Assembly (NCBI GenBank): GCA_029233925.1
Contig: JARGOX010000001.1
Span: forward strand, 1 to 64,000
Direction: 5' to 3'
Length of the DNA: 64,000 bases
From: Rhizobiaceae bacterium
GTDB lineage: Bacteria; Pseudomonadota; Alphaproteobacteria; Rhizobiales; Rhizobiaceae
Below are positions 35,906 to 46,530 of this stretch, piece after piece. Within the stretch, counting starts at the first letter, position 1. Each line of letters starts with the position of its first letter. The notes under the pieces are model-generated. The model worked only from the letters and a program-made list of their open reading frames with translations, made no database searches and had not been told where the DNA came from. A program made the position numbers and the translations under genes.

Positions 35906-38186
35906 GATTTTTTCCTGCAGTTGCAGCCGCGGCGTTTCCGCTTTCATCGCTCAAGGAGTAGTAACCTTCCGACATATATCGGTATGCATAGGCATATTCA
36001 AACTTGTTGATTGCAAACTTAGACAGAGTTGCTCCAAAGACGTTGGCGCCCACACTCTTCAACCGTTTGAGGGCTGCTGCGGCACCTTTTCGCGTCACCT
36101 GATGGGCGGAAACGACCAACAGGGTCCCTTCCACCAGGCGCGCCAGAATCGGAGAATCCGAAATGCCGATGACGGGCGGACTGTCAAAGATAACGATGTC
36201 ATACCGCTCGTTACAGGCCTGAAGCAGACGCGCCATCTTTGGCGACGAGAGCAGATCTGGGGGATTGGGCGGGATCGTGCCTGCACTGACAAATGTCACG
36301 TTGGGAAATCGTGTCGTTCGAAATATTTTTTTCAGATCGCCCTTCAGCACCGTATTTGTCAACAGATTGGAAAGGCCAACCACATTGTCGGTACCGAATT
36401 TTGCATGAAGATTGGGCTTGCGCATGTCCGCGTCAATCAGCAGAACCCGCAGGCCGAGCGAGGCAAAATCCTGGGCCAATTTGAAGGAAGTTGTCGATTT
36501 GCCCTCCGACGGCTCGGAACTTGTCACCAGCAGTGAGCGCGGATTGCCGTCAGTGCCGGTGAATTGCAGCGATGTGCGCAACGAGCGGTAGGCCTCCGAC
36601 AGGGCCGATTGCTGCTCATTCAATTGTTGCTCCATATTGGCGTCTTCCACCAGAGGCAGGATGCCCAACACGGGCAGTTTCAATTCACTTTCGATCTGGT
36701 CCGGATTGGAGAACGTGTTGTTGAGCAATTCGAGCAGATAGATGATGGCAGCAGCAAGGACCATGGAAAGCATGAGTGCGATGGCCAGATTGGTCGACAT
36801 GCGAGGGGAAAATGGCCCCCCTGGTGGAACAGCAGCATCGGTAATCACCGTGCTTTCGCGTTTCAACGCTGAACCGACCCCGACTTCGTTCAATTTACCG
36901 ATAAGACTTTCATATTGCGAACGGTTGGAATCTACATCGCGTTTCAAGATCGTGTACTGAATATTCTTGTCTTGAAAAGCGGACTGATCGGCTTCGAGTT
37001 CGGCAAGTTTGGTCCGCAGGTCCGCCTCTTTGGCCTTTGCCTCTTCATGCGAGATGCGGATGGAGCTGGTGACCACTTTGACCGCCTCGCCAACCTGTTT
37101 TTCCAACTCCGTCATCTGGGCCTGAAGCTGCCTCATCTCGGGAAAATCGGGCTTTAGAAGCGAACGCTTTTGCTGATAGACGCCGCTTAATTCGGCGAGC
37201 CTCTCATTCAGTTTCTGGATGCCGGAACTCTCCAGAACCTGCGGCAGGCTGGCGCCTCGGCCCGCCTCGATCTGCTGAACCAGGCGGCCGGTATCCAGCC
37301 GCTCCTGTACGGCCTTGGACAGGGCATTGTTGATATCTTGAAGATTGGCTGCAATCAGCGACATTTCGCTGCCGGTGACGGTGATGCCTTCCTGCTTGGC
37401 ATAATTGACCAGTGCTTTTTCAGAGTCCTGCAGCCGCTGCCTGATCTGTACAACCTGTTCCTGCATGAATTGGCGGGCAAGGTCCGAGGTTTCGCTGGTT
37501 TGATCAACACCCTGATCAATGTAACTTGCGGCAATCTGGTTGGCAATTTGACTGGCAAAGAGCGGGTTCTGATCGGTATAGGTAATGGCCAGGAGGCTGG
37601 TATTCCTGATCAGATCGACGGACAGGTTTCCAATCAAACGCCCCACGGCCATGCGCTCACGCTGTTCAGGCTCAAAATCCTCAAGGTTTTTACTGGTTTC
37701 ATAGCCGAAGGCACGGGCGAATATGTTGGACAAGGCAAATTGCGGCGCCGGAAATATGAATTTCACATTGTCGGCAAGCCCCAGCTCGAAAACCACACGC
37801 TGCGCAAGAGAGCGGCTTTTCAGCTTCTCACGGGCTGTCTGATACAACCGCGAATCGGTGGATTGGGACATGAGTTCCAGATCCTGGAAGACCTTGGCCG
37901 CTGGCACCATGATTTCCATTTGGGCTGTTGCTCTGTATTGCGGTGTCTGCATCCAGGTGACCATGGTGCCGACCACAAGGCCAAGGCCAAGCAATATGGC
38001 GATCATCCAGCGGTATTTCAGCAGGTACAACAACAGCGCCAGTGGATTTATGCCGTCATCGTCCTCTTCGAACGGCGTGCCATAGCCTTGTGCGTTGTAC
38101 CAGGGCGCATAGGGCGCCATCTCGCCATGGGAGGGGTGCATTTGACCGGGAACTGGTGGCCTGCCCTGATTGGGGTTATTGAGCAT
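35817..38186 (-). CDS. Wzc-type chain-length regulator and tyrosine kinase
   Basis: A 789-residue inner-membrane protein. It has a proline-rich cytoplasmic N-terminus, a Wzz domain with helices near 55 and 465, long periplasmic coiled coils (about 190-400), and a C-terminal BY-kinase domain with Walker A SSEPSEGKST (Lys near 563), Walker A' LLIDADMRKP and Walker B IVIFDSPPV. A tyrosine cluster follows (FEYAYAYRYMSEGYYSL). It controls polymer length with the GumB-type lipoprotein and is probably dephosphorylated by the CpsB protein two genes upstream. ATG 38186 follows GGGG; a GTG at 38192 is possible. Confidence 0.93.
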   Translation of the reverse strand: MLNNPNQGRPPVPGQMHPSHGEMAPYAPWYNAQGYGTPFEEDDDGINPLALLLYLLKYRWMIAILLGLGLVVGTMVTWMQTPQYRATAQMEIMVPAAKVFQDLELMSQSTDSRLYQTAREKLKSRSLAQRVVFELGLADNVKFIFPAPQFALSNIFARAFGYETSKNLEDFEPEQRERMAVGRLIGNLSVDLIRNTSLLAITYTDQNPLFASQIANQIAASYIDQGVDQTSETSDLARQFMQEQVVQIRQRLQDSEKALVNYAKQEGITVTGSEMSLIAANLQDINNALSKAVQERLDTGRLVQQIEAGRGASLPQVLESSGIQKLNERLAELSGVYQQKRSLLKPDFPEMRQLQAQMTELEKQVGEAVKVVTSSIRISHEEAKAKEADLRTKLAELEADQSAFQDKNIQYTILKRDVDSNRSQYESLIGKLNEVGVGSALKRESTVITDAAVPPGGPFSPRMSTNLAIALMLSMVLAAAIIYLLELLNNTFSNPDQIESELKLPVLGILPLVEDANMEQQLNEQQSALSEAYRSLRTSLQFTGTDGNPRSLLVTSSEPSEGKSTTSFKLAQDFASLGLRVLLIDADMRKPNLHAKFGTDNVVGLSNLLTNTVLKGDLKKIFRTTRFPNVTFVSAGTIPPNPPDLLSSPKMARLLQACNERYDIVIFDSPPVIGISDSPILARLVEGTLLVVSAHQVTRKGAAAALKRLKSVGANVFGATLSKFAINKFEYAYAYRYMSEGYYSLSDESGNAAAATAGKNHVHGSNPIETTRARMRRAGDFLRGRLNGD

Positions 38187-38249
38187 GATCACCCCATTTG
38201 CTCAGTTCTCTTCCAGCAGGCCTCAAGCTTGGTATGCGAATCTCTCCCC

Positions 38250-39044
38250 TCATGGTACGAAAACCATGGTCGCTGAGGCAACACGTGCAACATCAAGAAG
38301 GTTTCGCATAGCGACCCTGGTCGCGGACGGAAAGACGACGATGACGTCACCCCCGTAGATCAACGGATCTGGTTTTTTACCGGAACGAATGCTGCCGACG
38401 TGGTAATTTGCGACAAGTTGCTGCTCGCCATATTTGCGGTAGACATAGACTTTGGATTGATCGGCAATTCGCGTCAAACCACCGGCCTGGGAAACGACCG
38501 CGAGAAGCGAGGATTCTGCCGTGACCGGATAAATGCCTGTCTTGGCAACCTCGCCATTGACCACGACGCGCTGGCCTATGGATTCCTTGACGAAGACACT
38601 CACTTCCGGAGACTGAAGATATTTCTGGCCATATTTGGCTTCAATTTTCTTTGCCAGTTCGCTGACGGAATTTCCGGCAGCCTCGATCTGTCCGATCAAT
38701 GGCAGAGCGATATAGCCAAGTGAATCCACCTGAACAACCCGGTCCAGTTCATCCACCTGAAAAACATCCACCTGGAGCACGTCATTCTTGGCAATTTGCT
38801 GGGATGCGCCGTCTTCGCCCGGCGGCGGCGGCGGCAGCTCCTTGACGACACGAAGTCCGCCGGCGCTGGCACCCGGGATTGCGGCCGTTTGCATACTGCT
38901 GGTCGTTTGCGATTGGCCAACGCCGGGACCACCATTGGTATCAACACAGGCACTGATGCCAAAACATAGCAACACAAGAAAAAACAACCGCCCGATCCTG
39001 TCAGCGAAATGGTGCGGGGACAAAAGCTGGGACAGGGGGTTCAA
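38250..39044 (-). CDS. GumB/Wza-type polysaccharide export lipoprotein
   Basis: A 264-residue outer-membrane lipoprotein with a signal sequence and lipobox (FGISAC). A polysaccharide export domain with SLBB repeats follows (KNDVLQVDVFQVDELDRVVQ, then GEVAKTGIYPV). It is shorter than E. coli Wza, in the GumB range. The best start is TTG 39044, which overlaps the cpsB-like stop as TTGA and has AGGA six nt upstream. It forms the outer-membrane exit with the Wzc-type protein. Confidence 0.88.
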   Translation of the reverse strand: MNPLSQLLSPHHFADRIGRLFFLVLLCFGISACVDTNGGPGVGQSQTTSSMQTAAIPGASAGGLRVVKELPPPPPGEDGASQQIAKNDVLQVDVFQVDELDRVVQVDSLGYIALPLIGQIEAAGNSVSELAKKIEAKYGQKYLQSPEVSVFVKESIGQRVVVNGEVAKTGIYPVTAESSLLAVVSQAGGLTRIADQSKVYVYRKYGEQQLVANYHVGSIRSGKKPDPLIYGGDVIVVFPSATRVAMRNLLDVARVASATMVFVP

Positions 39045-39847
39045 GACATGTCCTTTCGCATCAATTTCTTCCAAAGACTTTGGCTTTCCTTTTTTCGCGC
39101 TACGGTACCCATGCTCCGCTGGCCATGCGGCACAAGCGGTACATCGGCCAGAATCTGTGCCGGTCTGGTCGTGACCATGGCCATGGCCTGCGCTTCATCC
39201 AACCGTTCAGCGACCGAATCACGGGCGGCGGAAAGAATGGGGGGGCGCCCACTGACATTATGTGCATCGCTGGCAAGAATGTCTACACGGCCCTCATCCA
39301 GCAGCCTTTCGGCATAATAAAGCGCCGTCTTGCCAAATGCCCCCGTGACCGACCCTGCCGTGACCTGCAACAGACAACCGATCTGATTGAGCCGCTCGAT
39401 CGTGTCATAATGATGTTCCAGCCAGGTCAGTCGTTCCGGGTGGGTTAGAATAGGCACATAGCCAGCATCAATCAGCTGTGTTGCCAGGTCTTCGATGCGC
39501 GGAGGAAGAACACGATGGGTTGGCTCAAACAGAAAATAGCGTGTGCCATTCAATGTGGGGATATGCCCAGAGTCAAGTGAGGAAAGAAGGTCGGGTGCGA
39601 TATGCACGTCGGCGCCCAACACCAGGCGCAGTTCCAGTTTTTCCTCCTGAAACCTCGCCTGCAAAATGTGCATTGCGCTGCCGATGGATTGAGCGGTATT
39701 GGCCCACAGGCCGGGAATAATGTGGGGTGTGCAGGCCATGCAGGTTATTCCATCGCCCACTGCCATTCGCGCCATCTTCATGGATTCCCGAAGGTCTGCC
39801 GCACCGTCGTCAATTGCAGGAAGGATGTGGCTATGAAGATCGATCAT
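39041..39847 (-). CDS. CpsB/YwqE-type tyrosine-protein phosphatase
   Basis: A 268-residue PHP-fold manganese-dependent phosphatase. Metal-binding motifs are visible: DLHSHILPAIDDGA at residues 3-16, CTPHIIPG and the HPER and SDAHN segments. Family members dephosphorylate the tyrosine cluster of Wzc/CpsD kinases and so control capsule or EPS export. Its end is translationally coupled to the export lipoprotein gene. Confidence 0.9.
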   Translation of the reverse strand: MIDLHSHILPAIDDGAADLRESMKMARMAVGDGITCMACTPHIIPGLWANTAQSIGSAMHILQARFQEEKLELRLVLGADVHIAPDLLSSLDSGHIPTLNGTRYFLFEPTHRVLPPRIEDLATQLIDAGYVPILTHPERLTWLEHHYDTIERLNQIGCLLQVTAGSVTGAFGKTALYYAERLLDEGRVDILASDAHNVSGRPPILSAARDSVAERLDEAQAMAMVTTRPAQILADVPLVPHGQRSMGTVARKKESQSLWKKLMRKDMS

Positions 39848-39922
39848 GGTTCAAAAAACAATCATTAGCCTTGCTCCAGGCAAGGCCAATTGAAGACCGT
39901 CTGTGCGTCGGTAACAGCCACT

Positions 39923-40693
39923 TCAATCAGATACGGAGCTCTCTCCACCTGACAGGGCAAGCGCTACAATTCCACCCACACCAGCAAGACCCAGAACCAC
40001 AAGTGCAACCGAGTTGCCGTCGTTATCTTCATTCTGCGCCGTGTTAGATTGCCCAGTGTTTGGCTGCCCGGCGTTTGGAGCAGCTCCAGTGTTGGCGGGC
40101 ACAGGGTCGTTCGGAGCGGCATGAACAGCGCGAGCGGTATCCAATGTTGTTGCCGTAGTGGTCGGCGATTTGGGCACAGGAACATTGCCGTCTCTACGGA
40201 CTGCTGTGGCAGGCACAGGCGGAGACACCACGACCCCCGACCGCGTCGCATCCTCTACAATAAAGGGATTGGCAAAGGCGGAGGTTGTTTTCATAGGAGC
40301 AAGTTCAACGTCGGCCGTCGTTGTCTGATCAAGGACACGGACACAAATCTTCGCGTTGACAGGATCAAGTGCAACATCCTGATTCGCGCTGACCTGCAGG
40401 GGGCACTTATCCCCAAGAGACAGAGAGGCGGATGACCGCGGACCCACGATAACGCGGCTTCCACCGCTCAGCATGGTTCCCACTTTCGAATCGGAAAAGC
40501 CGGTTGCACCGGAGACCTGCACACGACCATTAACGGCAACGATAGACCCGATCGGCTGCCCGGCAGCACCCGCAGGCACAAGGCAGCTGCAATCAGCCAA
40601 AGACTGTGACTGCGCAAAGGCATTCACGGGCATGAAATTCAACGCGGTAACCACGGCAAGACTATGTATTGACAGACTTCTCAACACATTCAT
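39923..40693 (-). CDS. Exported FecR-like protein with C-terminal membrane anchor
   Basis: The 256-residue protein has a signal peptide (about 1-28), two cysteines close behind it (CSC), a FecR-like beta region (GSIVAVNGRVQVSGATG through SASLSLG, about 50-125), a Pro/Thr/Ala/Asn-rich linker and a C-terminal Gly/Val-rich helix. I cannot assign a function. As first gene of the EPS export operon it might be a periplasmic surface or scaffold protein. ATG 40693 is eight nt after GGAGA. A CCCC-N5-GGGGTA palindrome lies about 180 bp upstream. Confidence 0.7.
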   Translation of the reverse strand: MNVLRSLSIHSLAVVTALNFMPVNAFAQSQSLADCSCLVPAGAAGQPIGSIVAVNGRVQVSGATGFSDSKVGTMLSGGSRVIVGPRSSASLSLGDKCPLQVSANQDVALDPVNAKICVRVLDQTTTADVELAPMKTTSAFANPFIVEDATRSGVVVSPPVPATAVRRDGNVPVPKSPTTTATTLDTARAVHAAPNDPVPANTGAAPNAGQPNTGQSNTAQNEDNDGNSVALVVLGLAGVGGIVALALSGGESSVSD

Positions 40694-40699
40694 GAACAT

Positions 40700-41176
40700 T
40701 CTCCGATTTCGCCACCCAACATGCAGACCGACATCAAGTACAACGTTTCAATAAAGCCTGCATTCAAATCTCAAGCTGCAATTCATATCACTAAAAATTT
40801 TAATGACATATTCACCTTAAAGTAGCAACTGTAACTTAGTCTCTTAGATGCAACAAATTGGCAGGAAAAGCAACCCCCTGTATGGGGTATTGCCCCCAAC
40901 GCAGACAGCGGTAAATTCTTTGTTAACCCCTATTGCTAAGGGTTTATGAACGGCAGAATTTGCCCATTTCTCCAATATGAGAACCAGTATTGCAGCTCGC
41001 TGCTGTCATGGCCTTGGCCCATGCAAATGCTGGCGTGTGCAAGATATATACTGCAAATATTTCCATGGAGCTTGAAACAAAACGCGCCGCATATCGACAA
41101 AGAATAACGTAAGGTTGTGACGGCAATATGGCGAGATCCAGTTTCCTTGGTTGACCAATACGCTGCGCTGCAGCCA
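40700..41176. promoter_or_regulatory. Upstream region of the EPS export operon
   Basis: These 477 bp between VanZ and the exported-protein gene are AT-rich and hold no credible gene. They contain the palindrome at 40875-40887 and a short inverted repeat AACCC/GGGTT at 40924-40944 that could end the VanZ transcript. A long leader of about 180 nt separates the palindrome from the first gene. Confidence 0.45.
40875..40887. promoter_or_regulatory. CCCC-N5-GGGG palindrome, site 1
   Basis: CCCC-TGTAT-GGGG followed by TA. On the minus strand it reads TACCCCATACAGGGG. The same pattern occurs at 48019-48031 and 49557-49569, each upstream of an EPS or luxR gene. It is a candidate binding site of the LuxR protein encoded nearby. 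Confidence 0.55.
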
Positions 41177-41533
41177 TTATCGGGGCTTGGCACTATCCAG
41201 AAACCTGATTGCGAGGCGGCGCATGAGCAACCCAGCCAAGGCGCCCGCCCCCGCCCCCAAAACATCGGCGTAAAAATCTGGCCATGCGCCCTGACGGCCA
41301 AAAACCGGCTGAATCATTTCGATGCCACCGCCAAACAGGACCGCCAAAGGAAGCAACCATTTCAATGCGCGCGGGTTGAGAAGGGCGCATGGCAGGGTCA
41401 AAGCAATAAAGCCGATCAGATGACCGGTCTTGTCCGTACCCGGCATGGCGATGAGAAGCTGTGTGTGGGACAAGGCCAGGCATGCAATAACAAGAGCCGC
41501 AATCGCAGTCGATGCGAATGCGATACCTTTCAT
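41177..41533 (-). CDS. VanZ-like membrane protein
   Basis: A 118-residue protein with four hydrophobic helices and the VanZ family pattern around TDKTGHLIGFIALT and the GGGIEMIQ segment. VanZ-like proteins occur at polysaccharide loci; their molecular role is not established. It follows the rfbA stop by 57 bp on the same strand and is probably the end of the rhamnose unit. Confidence 0.78.
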   Translation of the reverse strand: MKGIAFASTAIAALVIACLALSHTQLLIAMPGTDKTGHLIGFIALTLPCALLNPRALKWLLPLAVLFGGGIEMIQPVFGRQGAWPDFYADVLGAGAGALAGLLMRRLAIRFLDSAKPR

Positions 41534-41590
41534 GGTCCTGGTAGGCGCTCGAAGGTCGGCGATAGCAGCTCACTTTGCAGCGGATCGGTC

Positions 41591-42466
41591 TCAATAGCCT
41601 TCGGACAGATCCTTGAGATAACGACCGTAATCGTTTTTGTTGAAAAGGTCTGCCCTCAGCTTGAGTTGTTGTTTGGATATGAAACCCATGTGACAGGCAA
41701 TTTCATCGGGCGAGCCAACCTGCTGGCCCTGACGCATGGTCAGAGTGCGCACGAAATTTGCAGCGTCAAGCATGCTGCTATGGGTGCCCGTATCAAGCCA
41801 GGCGTAACCGCGGCCCATTGTTTCGACATTGAGTGACCCCTCTTCGAGATACAACGAAAGCAGATCGGTGATCTCAAGCTCGCCGCGCGCCGACGGTTTG
41901 ACCCGCGCCGCAAAATCCGGCGCGCGCCCGTCAAGGAAATAGAGCCCGGTCACGGCGTAGTTGGATGGCGGCGTGACCGGCTTCTCAATGAGTTCGCTCA
42001 CCCGCCCCTGTTCATCGAAGCCAACAACGCCATAGCGTTCCGGGTCGGAAACACGATAACCGAACACGGTTCCGCCGACCTGCCTTGCATCGGCAATCGC
42101 CAGTTGTTCCGGCAGCCCGTGACCAAAGAAGATATTGTCGCCCAGGACCATTGCCGAGGGTGCGCCATCAAGAAATTCCCGCGCCAGCAGGTAGGCCTGG
42201 GCAAGGCCGTCAGGAGAGGGTTGAATGATGTAGTGGAACGAGACACCCCACTGACTTCCGTCTCCGAGAACGCGCACGAATTGCGGCTGATCTTCCACGG
42301 TGGTGATGATGGCGATTTCACGAATACCGGCATGCATCAGCACGCTCAGCGGATAATATATCATCGGTTTGTCGTAGACCGGCAGGAGCTGTTTCGACAC
42401 ACCGATTGTGATGGGGTAGAGGCGGGTGCCGGAACCGCCCGCAAGAATGATCCCTTTTCGCTTCAT
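41591..42466 (-). CDS. rfbA: Glucose-1-phosphate thymidylyltransferase
   Basis: RmlA/RfbA makes dTDP-glucose from glucose-1-phosphate and dTTP, the first step of dTDP-L-rhamnose synthesis. The 291-residue protein has the nucleotidyltransferase signature [11 protein letters not shown] and the [16 protein letters not shown] segment. ATG 42466 overlaps the rfbD stop (ATGA). It is the last of four coupled rhamnose genes. Confidence 0.95.
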   Translation of the reverse strand: MKRKGIILAGGSGTRLYPITIGVSKQLLPVYDKPMIYYPLSVLMHAGIREIAIITTVEDQPQFVRVLGDGSQWGVSFHYIIQPSPDGLAQAYLLAREFLDGAPSAMVLGDNIFFGHGLPEQLAIADARQVGGTVFGYRVSDPERYGVVGFDEQGRVSELIEKPVTPPSNYAVTGLYFLDGRAPDFAARVKPSARGELEITDLLSLYLEEGSLNVETMGRGYAWLDTGTHSSMLDAANFVRTLTMRQGQQVGSPDEIACHMGFISKQQLKLRADLFNKNDYGRYLKDLSEGY

Positions 42467-43317
42467 GGCATCGCATCCATTTCCTTGAGTACTTTGGTAA
42501 TCCCGTTTTTCCAGTCTGGCCGTTGCAAACCGAAAACAGTCTCTGTCCGGCTGCAATCCAGCCGCGAATTCATGGGGCGGCGCGCCGGGGTCGGATAGTC
42601 CGCGGTGGCAATATCGGCGACTGTTGTCGGGCACCCTGCCTGCGCAAAGATTTTCCGGGCAAAATCAGCCCAACTGACGTCGGGAGCGGCTGAAAAATGA
42701 TAGGTGCCTGACAGCTCCGGGTGCGCAACCAATTGCCTGCCTATTTCAAGAACCGCCCGGGCCAAATCAGACGCAGGTGTTGGCCCGCCGACCTGGTCGG
42801 CAACCACACGCAACGTTTCATGCGTTCCTGCCAGGCGCAGCATTGTCTTTAAAAAATTACTGCCGTGCGCCGAGAAAACCCATGAGGTGCGCAAAATGGC
42901 ATAGGCGCCATCTGCGGCGCGCACGCCATCTTCGCCGGCCAGTTTGCTGCGCCCGTAGGCGCTGATCGGCCCGACAGGTGCATCCGCAGGCCAGGGCGTC
43001 TTGCCGGAGCCATCGAAGACATAGTCCGTCGAGATATGAACAAATGCCGCTCCGATCCGGCGCGCAGCCGCGGCCATTGCCGAAGGCGCCGCCCCGTTGA
43101 TCAGCGTGGCAATGTCCTCTTCGCTCTCCGCACGATCGACTGCGGTGTAGGCTGCTGCGTTGATCACAATCTTCGCCCCACTTTCGGCGATCAGGCGGGC
43201 ACAGGCAGCAGGCTGGGCAAGATCGGCTTCCTCGCGTCCGACGAAGCGTGCTTCCGGCGCGATCCGGGCAAGTTCCGATGCCACCTGCCCCGTCCTGCCG
43301 AAGACAAGAACATTCAT
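42463..43317 (-). CDS. rfbD: dTDP-4-dehydrorhamnose reductase
   Basis: RmlD/RfbD reduces dTDP-4-keto-L-rhamnose to dTDP-L-rhamnose. The 284-residue short-chain dehydrogenase has an N-terminal nucleotide-binding loop (GRTGQVA), a STDYVFDG segment and the catalytic YGRSK. ATG 43317 overlaps the rfbB stop by ATGA; the longer open frame to 43374 lies inside rfbB. Confidence 0.94.
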   Translation of the reverse strand: MNVLVFGRTGQVASELARIAPEARFVGREEADLAQPAACARLIAESGAKIVINAAAYTAVDRAESEEDIATLINGAAPSAMAAAARRIGAAFVHISTDYVFDGSGKTPWPADAPVGPISAYGRSKLAGEDGVRAADGAYAILRTSWVFSAHGSNFLKTMLRLAGTHETLRVVADQVGGPTPASDLARAVLEIGRQLVAHPELSGTYHFSAAPDVSWADFARKIFAQAGCPTTVADIATADYPTPARRPMNSRLDCSRTETVFGLQRPDWKNGITKVLKEMDAMP

Positions 43318-44354
43318 GCTTTCGTTCCCAGCCGATGCCCGACGCCCTTGCGATCCAGCAGGGGCCGCCACCAATCCTCGTTTTCCAGATACCAGCGCAC
43401 GGTGCGGGCGATGCCGTCGTCGATCGTCACCGATGGACGCCAGCCCAGCTCGGTTCGAATACGGGTCGGATCAATTGCATAGCGACGGTCGTGGCCCGGC
43501 CGGTCCGGCACAAAGGTGATCAATTGGTCGTGCGGCGCGCCATCGGCATGCAGGCGATCAAGTTCCGCGCAGATCGTGCGCACCAGATGGATATTGGTCG
43601 CCTCGTTCTCGCCGCCGATATTGTAGGTGCGCCCGGCTTTGCCGCCTTCGAGCACGGTGAGCAGGGCGTCGGCATGGTCTTCGACATAGAGCCAGTCGCG
43701 TACATTGCCGCCGTCGCCATAGACGGGGATGGCCTCGCCCGCCAGGGCCTTGATGATCACCACCGGGATCAGTTTTTCAGGAAAATGATAGGGTCCATAG
43801 TTGTTGGAGCAATTGGTGACAAGAACGGGCAGCCCGTAGGTCTCCGACCAGGCACGCACCAAGTGGTCTGATGATGCTTTCGATGCAGAATAGGGCGAAC
43901 GCGGGTCATAGGGCGTATCCTCGCTGAACAGCCCTGTCTCGCCGAGACTGCCAAAGACTTCATCGGTGGAGATATGATGGAAGCGGAAGGCATCTGGCCG
44001 GCCCTGCCCGTCCCAAAAGGCCCGGGCCGCCTCCAGCATGTTGAATGTGCCCAGGACATTCGTCTCGATGAAATCAGCCGGGGCGTCGATGGACCGGTCA
44101 ACGTGGCTCTCGGCGGCCAGATGCATCACTGCGTCCGGCGCATGACGGTCAAAAATGGCATCAAGCGCCGCCCGGTCGCGGATGTCGGCCTTCTCGAACT
44201 GATAGAGCGGACTGTCTGCAACACTGGCCAGATTGTCCAGGCAGGCGGCATAGGTGAGCGCATCCAGATTCACCACCGCGTGGTCGCGCGCCATGGCGAG
44301 GCGGATGACTGCTGAGCCGATAAAACCGGCGCCTCCGGTGATCAGAATTTTCAT
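43314..44354 (-). CDS. rfbB: dTDP-glucose 4,6-dehydratase
   Basis: RmlB/RfbB converts dTDP-glucose to dTDP-4-keto-6-deoxyglucose. The 346-residue protein has GGAGFIGS at the N-terminus, the [11 protein letters not shown] segment with the catalytic Asp-Glu, and [14 protein letters not shown] with the YxxxK pair. Its start overlaps the rfbC stop (ATGA). Confidence 0.96.
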   Translation of the reverse strand: MKILITGGAGFIGSAVIRLAMARDHAVVNLDALTYAACLDNLASVADSPLYQFEKADIRDRAALDAIFDRHAPDAVMHLAAESHVDRSIDAPADFIETNVLGTFNMLEAARAFWDGQGRPDAFRFHHISTDEVFGSLGETGLFSEDTPYDPRSPYSASKASSDHLVRAWSETYGLPVLVTNCSNNYGPYHFPEKLIPVVIIKALAGEAIPVYGDGGNVRDWLYVEDHADALLTVLEGGKAGRTYNIGGENEATNIHLVRTICAELDRLHADGAPHDQLITFVPDRPGHDRRYAIDPTRIRTELGWRPSVTIDDGIARTVRWYLENEDWWRPLLDRKGVGHRLGTKA

Positions 44355-44911
44355 ACCTTACGCTCCCACACAAATGGCGATGTCCAGTTGTCGAACGCGG
44401 GTGCGGCAGCATCCTTGGCGGAAAGCACGGGATCGCCGTCGGCCTGCCAGTCAATGGCCAGACTGTCCCAACGGACCGCCCCATCGCTTTCGGCCGCATA
44501 AAAATCGCTGCATTTGTATTGCACTTCGGTGTCTGCAACCCGCGTGATGAAACCGTGCAGGAACCCTTTGGGAACAAGCAGTTGCCGGCCATTTTCCGCC
44601 GTCAGTTCCATGGACAGCCAATCGCCATAGGTGGGAGACCCCTTGCGCGCATCGACCACCACATCGAGGATGGCGCCACGGGTACAGGAAATCAGCTTGT
44701 CCTGCGCATGGGGCGGCGCCTGATAGTGCAGCCCGCGCAGGGTATGCTGCTCAGCAGAGAATGAGTGATTGTCCTGGACAAAATCCAGCGCAATGCCCGC
44801 GCGTTGCATTGCGCGCCTGTTCCAGGTCTCCGAAAACCAGCCCCGGTTGTCACCAAATCTGCGGGGTGTCAGTACAAGGACACCTGCGAGCTTTGTCTTT
44901 TCAGTCTTCAT
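44351..44911 (-). CDS. rfbC: dTDP-4-dehydrorhamnose 3,5-epimerase
   Basis: RmlC/RfbC epimerises the keto intermediate of dTDP-rhamnose synthesis. The 186-residue cupin has the family pattern [20 protein letters not shown] and VPKGFLHGF. It is the first gene of the rfbCBDA operon and is preceded by a 201-bp gap with no gene, which probably holds its own promoter. Confidence 0.95.
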   Translation of the reverse strand: MKTEKTKLAGVLVLTPRRFGDNRGWFSETWNRRAMQRAGIALDFVQDNHSFSAEQHTLRGLHYQAPPHAQDKLISCTRGAILDVVVDARKGSPTYGDWLSMELTAENGRQLLVPKGFLHGFITRVADTEVQYKCSDFYAAESDGAVRWDSLAIDWQADGDPVLSAKDAAAPAFDNWTSPFVWERKV

Positions 44912-45112
44912 GAATGTATCCCGGGTCCATTCGTTGCATGCACAAGGTTAGACAATGCCAATATATTTCGTCGGAAGTCCAGAACGCATGGCCTTTTAAA
45001 GGCGGGGTCCAACCAAACCCTGGTTGTAGACCTCAGAAGAGTTGCCCATGGCGCATACGATATAGCGGCGATGTTGCGGTCGGGCTGACAAATCACACTC
45101 CGACAATGAACG

Positions 45113-46390
45113 TCAGAGCCTGCCGTCAGAGTGATTTTTCTCGAATATGCCTTTGACATCAAAGAACACCGCGCCGGGCCGGCCCAATTGGCGAATGCGC
45201 TCAGCGCCCATGGCGATAAACTCCTGGTGACCAACGGTAAGAATGATCGCATCATATTGACCGGGTTCTGGTGGTTTATCGAGAAGGTCAATGCCATATT
45301 CCTGACTGGCTTCAGCTCTCAAAACCCAGGGATCATGAACGTCGACCTTGGCATTGAAGCCGTCCAGCTCCCGGATCACATCAATGACTTTGGAGTTTCT
45401 GAGGTCAGGGCAATCCTCCTTGAAAGAGAGCCCCATCACCAGAATGCGACTTCCGACCACGGGAAAGCCGTTCTTCATCATCAGGCGGCTGACCCGATTG
45501 GCCACATAGGGACCCATGCCATCATTGATCCGGCGGCCGGCGAGGATGACTTCTGGATGATAGCCGGCCTCCTGGGCGCGGTGCGTTAGATAATAGGGGT
45601 CAACACCTATGCAGTGACCGCCCACCAGTCCGGGTCGAAATGGCAGAAAATTCCATTTGGTACCTGCAGCCTCAAGCACATCATTTGTATCGATACCGAG
45701 CCGTTCAAATATGATGGCCAATTCGTTCATCAGGGCAATATTGAGATCGCGTTGGGTATTTTCGATGACCTTGGCAGCTTCGGCCACCTCGATGTTTGCT
45801 GCCTTGAAGGTGCCAGCCGTTATGATCCTGCCGTAAAGCGCATCGACGGCGTCGGCAACCTGTGTCGTGGAGCCGCTCGTTACCTTTTTTATCAGTGGAA
45901 TGCGGTGCAGCTTGTCCCCGGGATTGACCCGTTCGGGGCTGTAGCCGGTATAAAATTCCTCGTTGAACCTCAGACCGGAAACGGCTTCGAGTATGGGAAC
46001 ACATACGTTTCGCGTGCACCCGGGGAAGACGGTGGATTCATAAATCACAACGCCGCCTTTCTTCAGAGCGCGGCCAACCGTCTCAGACGCTTTTTTCAAG
46101 GGCGTCAGATCGGGTCGCTTGGCACCGTCGATCGGTGTTGGAACAGTCACGATGAAGATCTGGCAATCTTCCAGATCGCGCTCGCTGGAGGTAAAACCGA
46201 GACGTCTTGATGCCAATAGCTCGTCGGAGGTTACCTCGCGCGTTTCGTCATGGCCATTTTTCAATTGCTCAATTCGTGCCGGCTTGATGTCGAAGCCAAC
46301 GATGTCATGGAACTTTGCGAATTCCACCGCCAGCGGCAGGCCGACATAACCAAGCCCGATCACGGCAATCTTTTTTGTACTCAAATCCAT
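45113..46390 (-). CDS. UDP-sugar 6-dehydrogenase, TviB/WbpA type
   Basis: A 425-residue nucleotide-sugar dehydrogenase: Rossmann motif [10 protein letters not shown], the middle UDPG/MGDP domain and the catalytic-cysteine segment [15 protein letters not shown]. The pattern resembles TviB/WbpO and WbpA enzymes that oxidise UDP-N-acetylhexosamines to uronic acids. It may provide the UDP-GlcNAcA that the WbpB/E/D set at 56-58.8 kb needs, which is an inference. It lies between the sugar-phosphate transferase and the rhamnose genes on the same strand. Confidence 0.87.
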   Translation of the reverse strand: MDLSTKKIAVIGLGYVGLPLAVEFAKFHDIVGFDIKPARIEQLKNGHDETREVTSDELLASRRLGFTSSERDLEDCQIFIVTVPTPIDGAKRPDLTPLKKASETVGRALKKGGVVIYESTVFPGCTRNVCVPILEAVSGLRFNEEFYTGYSPERVNPGDKLHRIPLIKKVTSGSTTQVADAVDALYGRIITAGTFKAANIEVAEAAKVIENTQRDLNIALMNELAIIFERLGIDTNDVLEAAGTKWNFLPFRPGLVGGHCIGVDPYYLTHRAQEAGYHPEVILAGRRINDGMGPYVANRVSRLMMKNGFPVVGSRILVMGLSFKEDCPDLRNSKVIDVIRELDGFNAKVDVHDPWVLRAEASQEYGIDLLDKPPEPGQYDAIILTVGHQEFIAMGAERIRQLGRPGAVFFDVKGIFEKNHSDGRL

Positions 46391-46530
46391 GTCGGCTCCA
46401 AGCTTTGCTGGTTCATAAAGCGGGTTGATGACACACCAGACGTTCCGTCAGGCTGCACGATAGAAAGACAGGCACAATTGCCAACAGACCTTTGGTTCGA
46501 AAAACCCTCTTGCACCTGCCCAAAAACCTG

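Noticed and set aside
37338-38276. A 312-codon plus-strand frame
   Set aside because: It is antisense to the N-terminal half of the wzc-type gene, which has clear domains. No ribosome site or family pattern.
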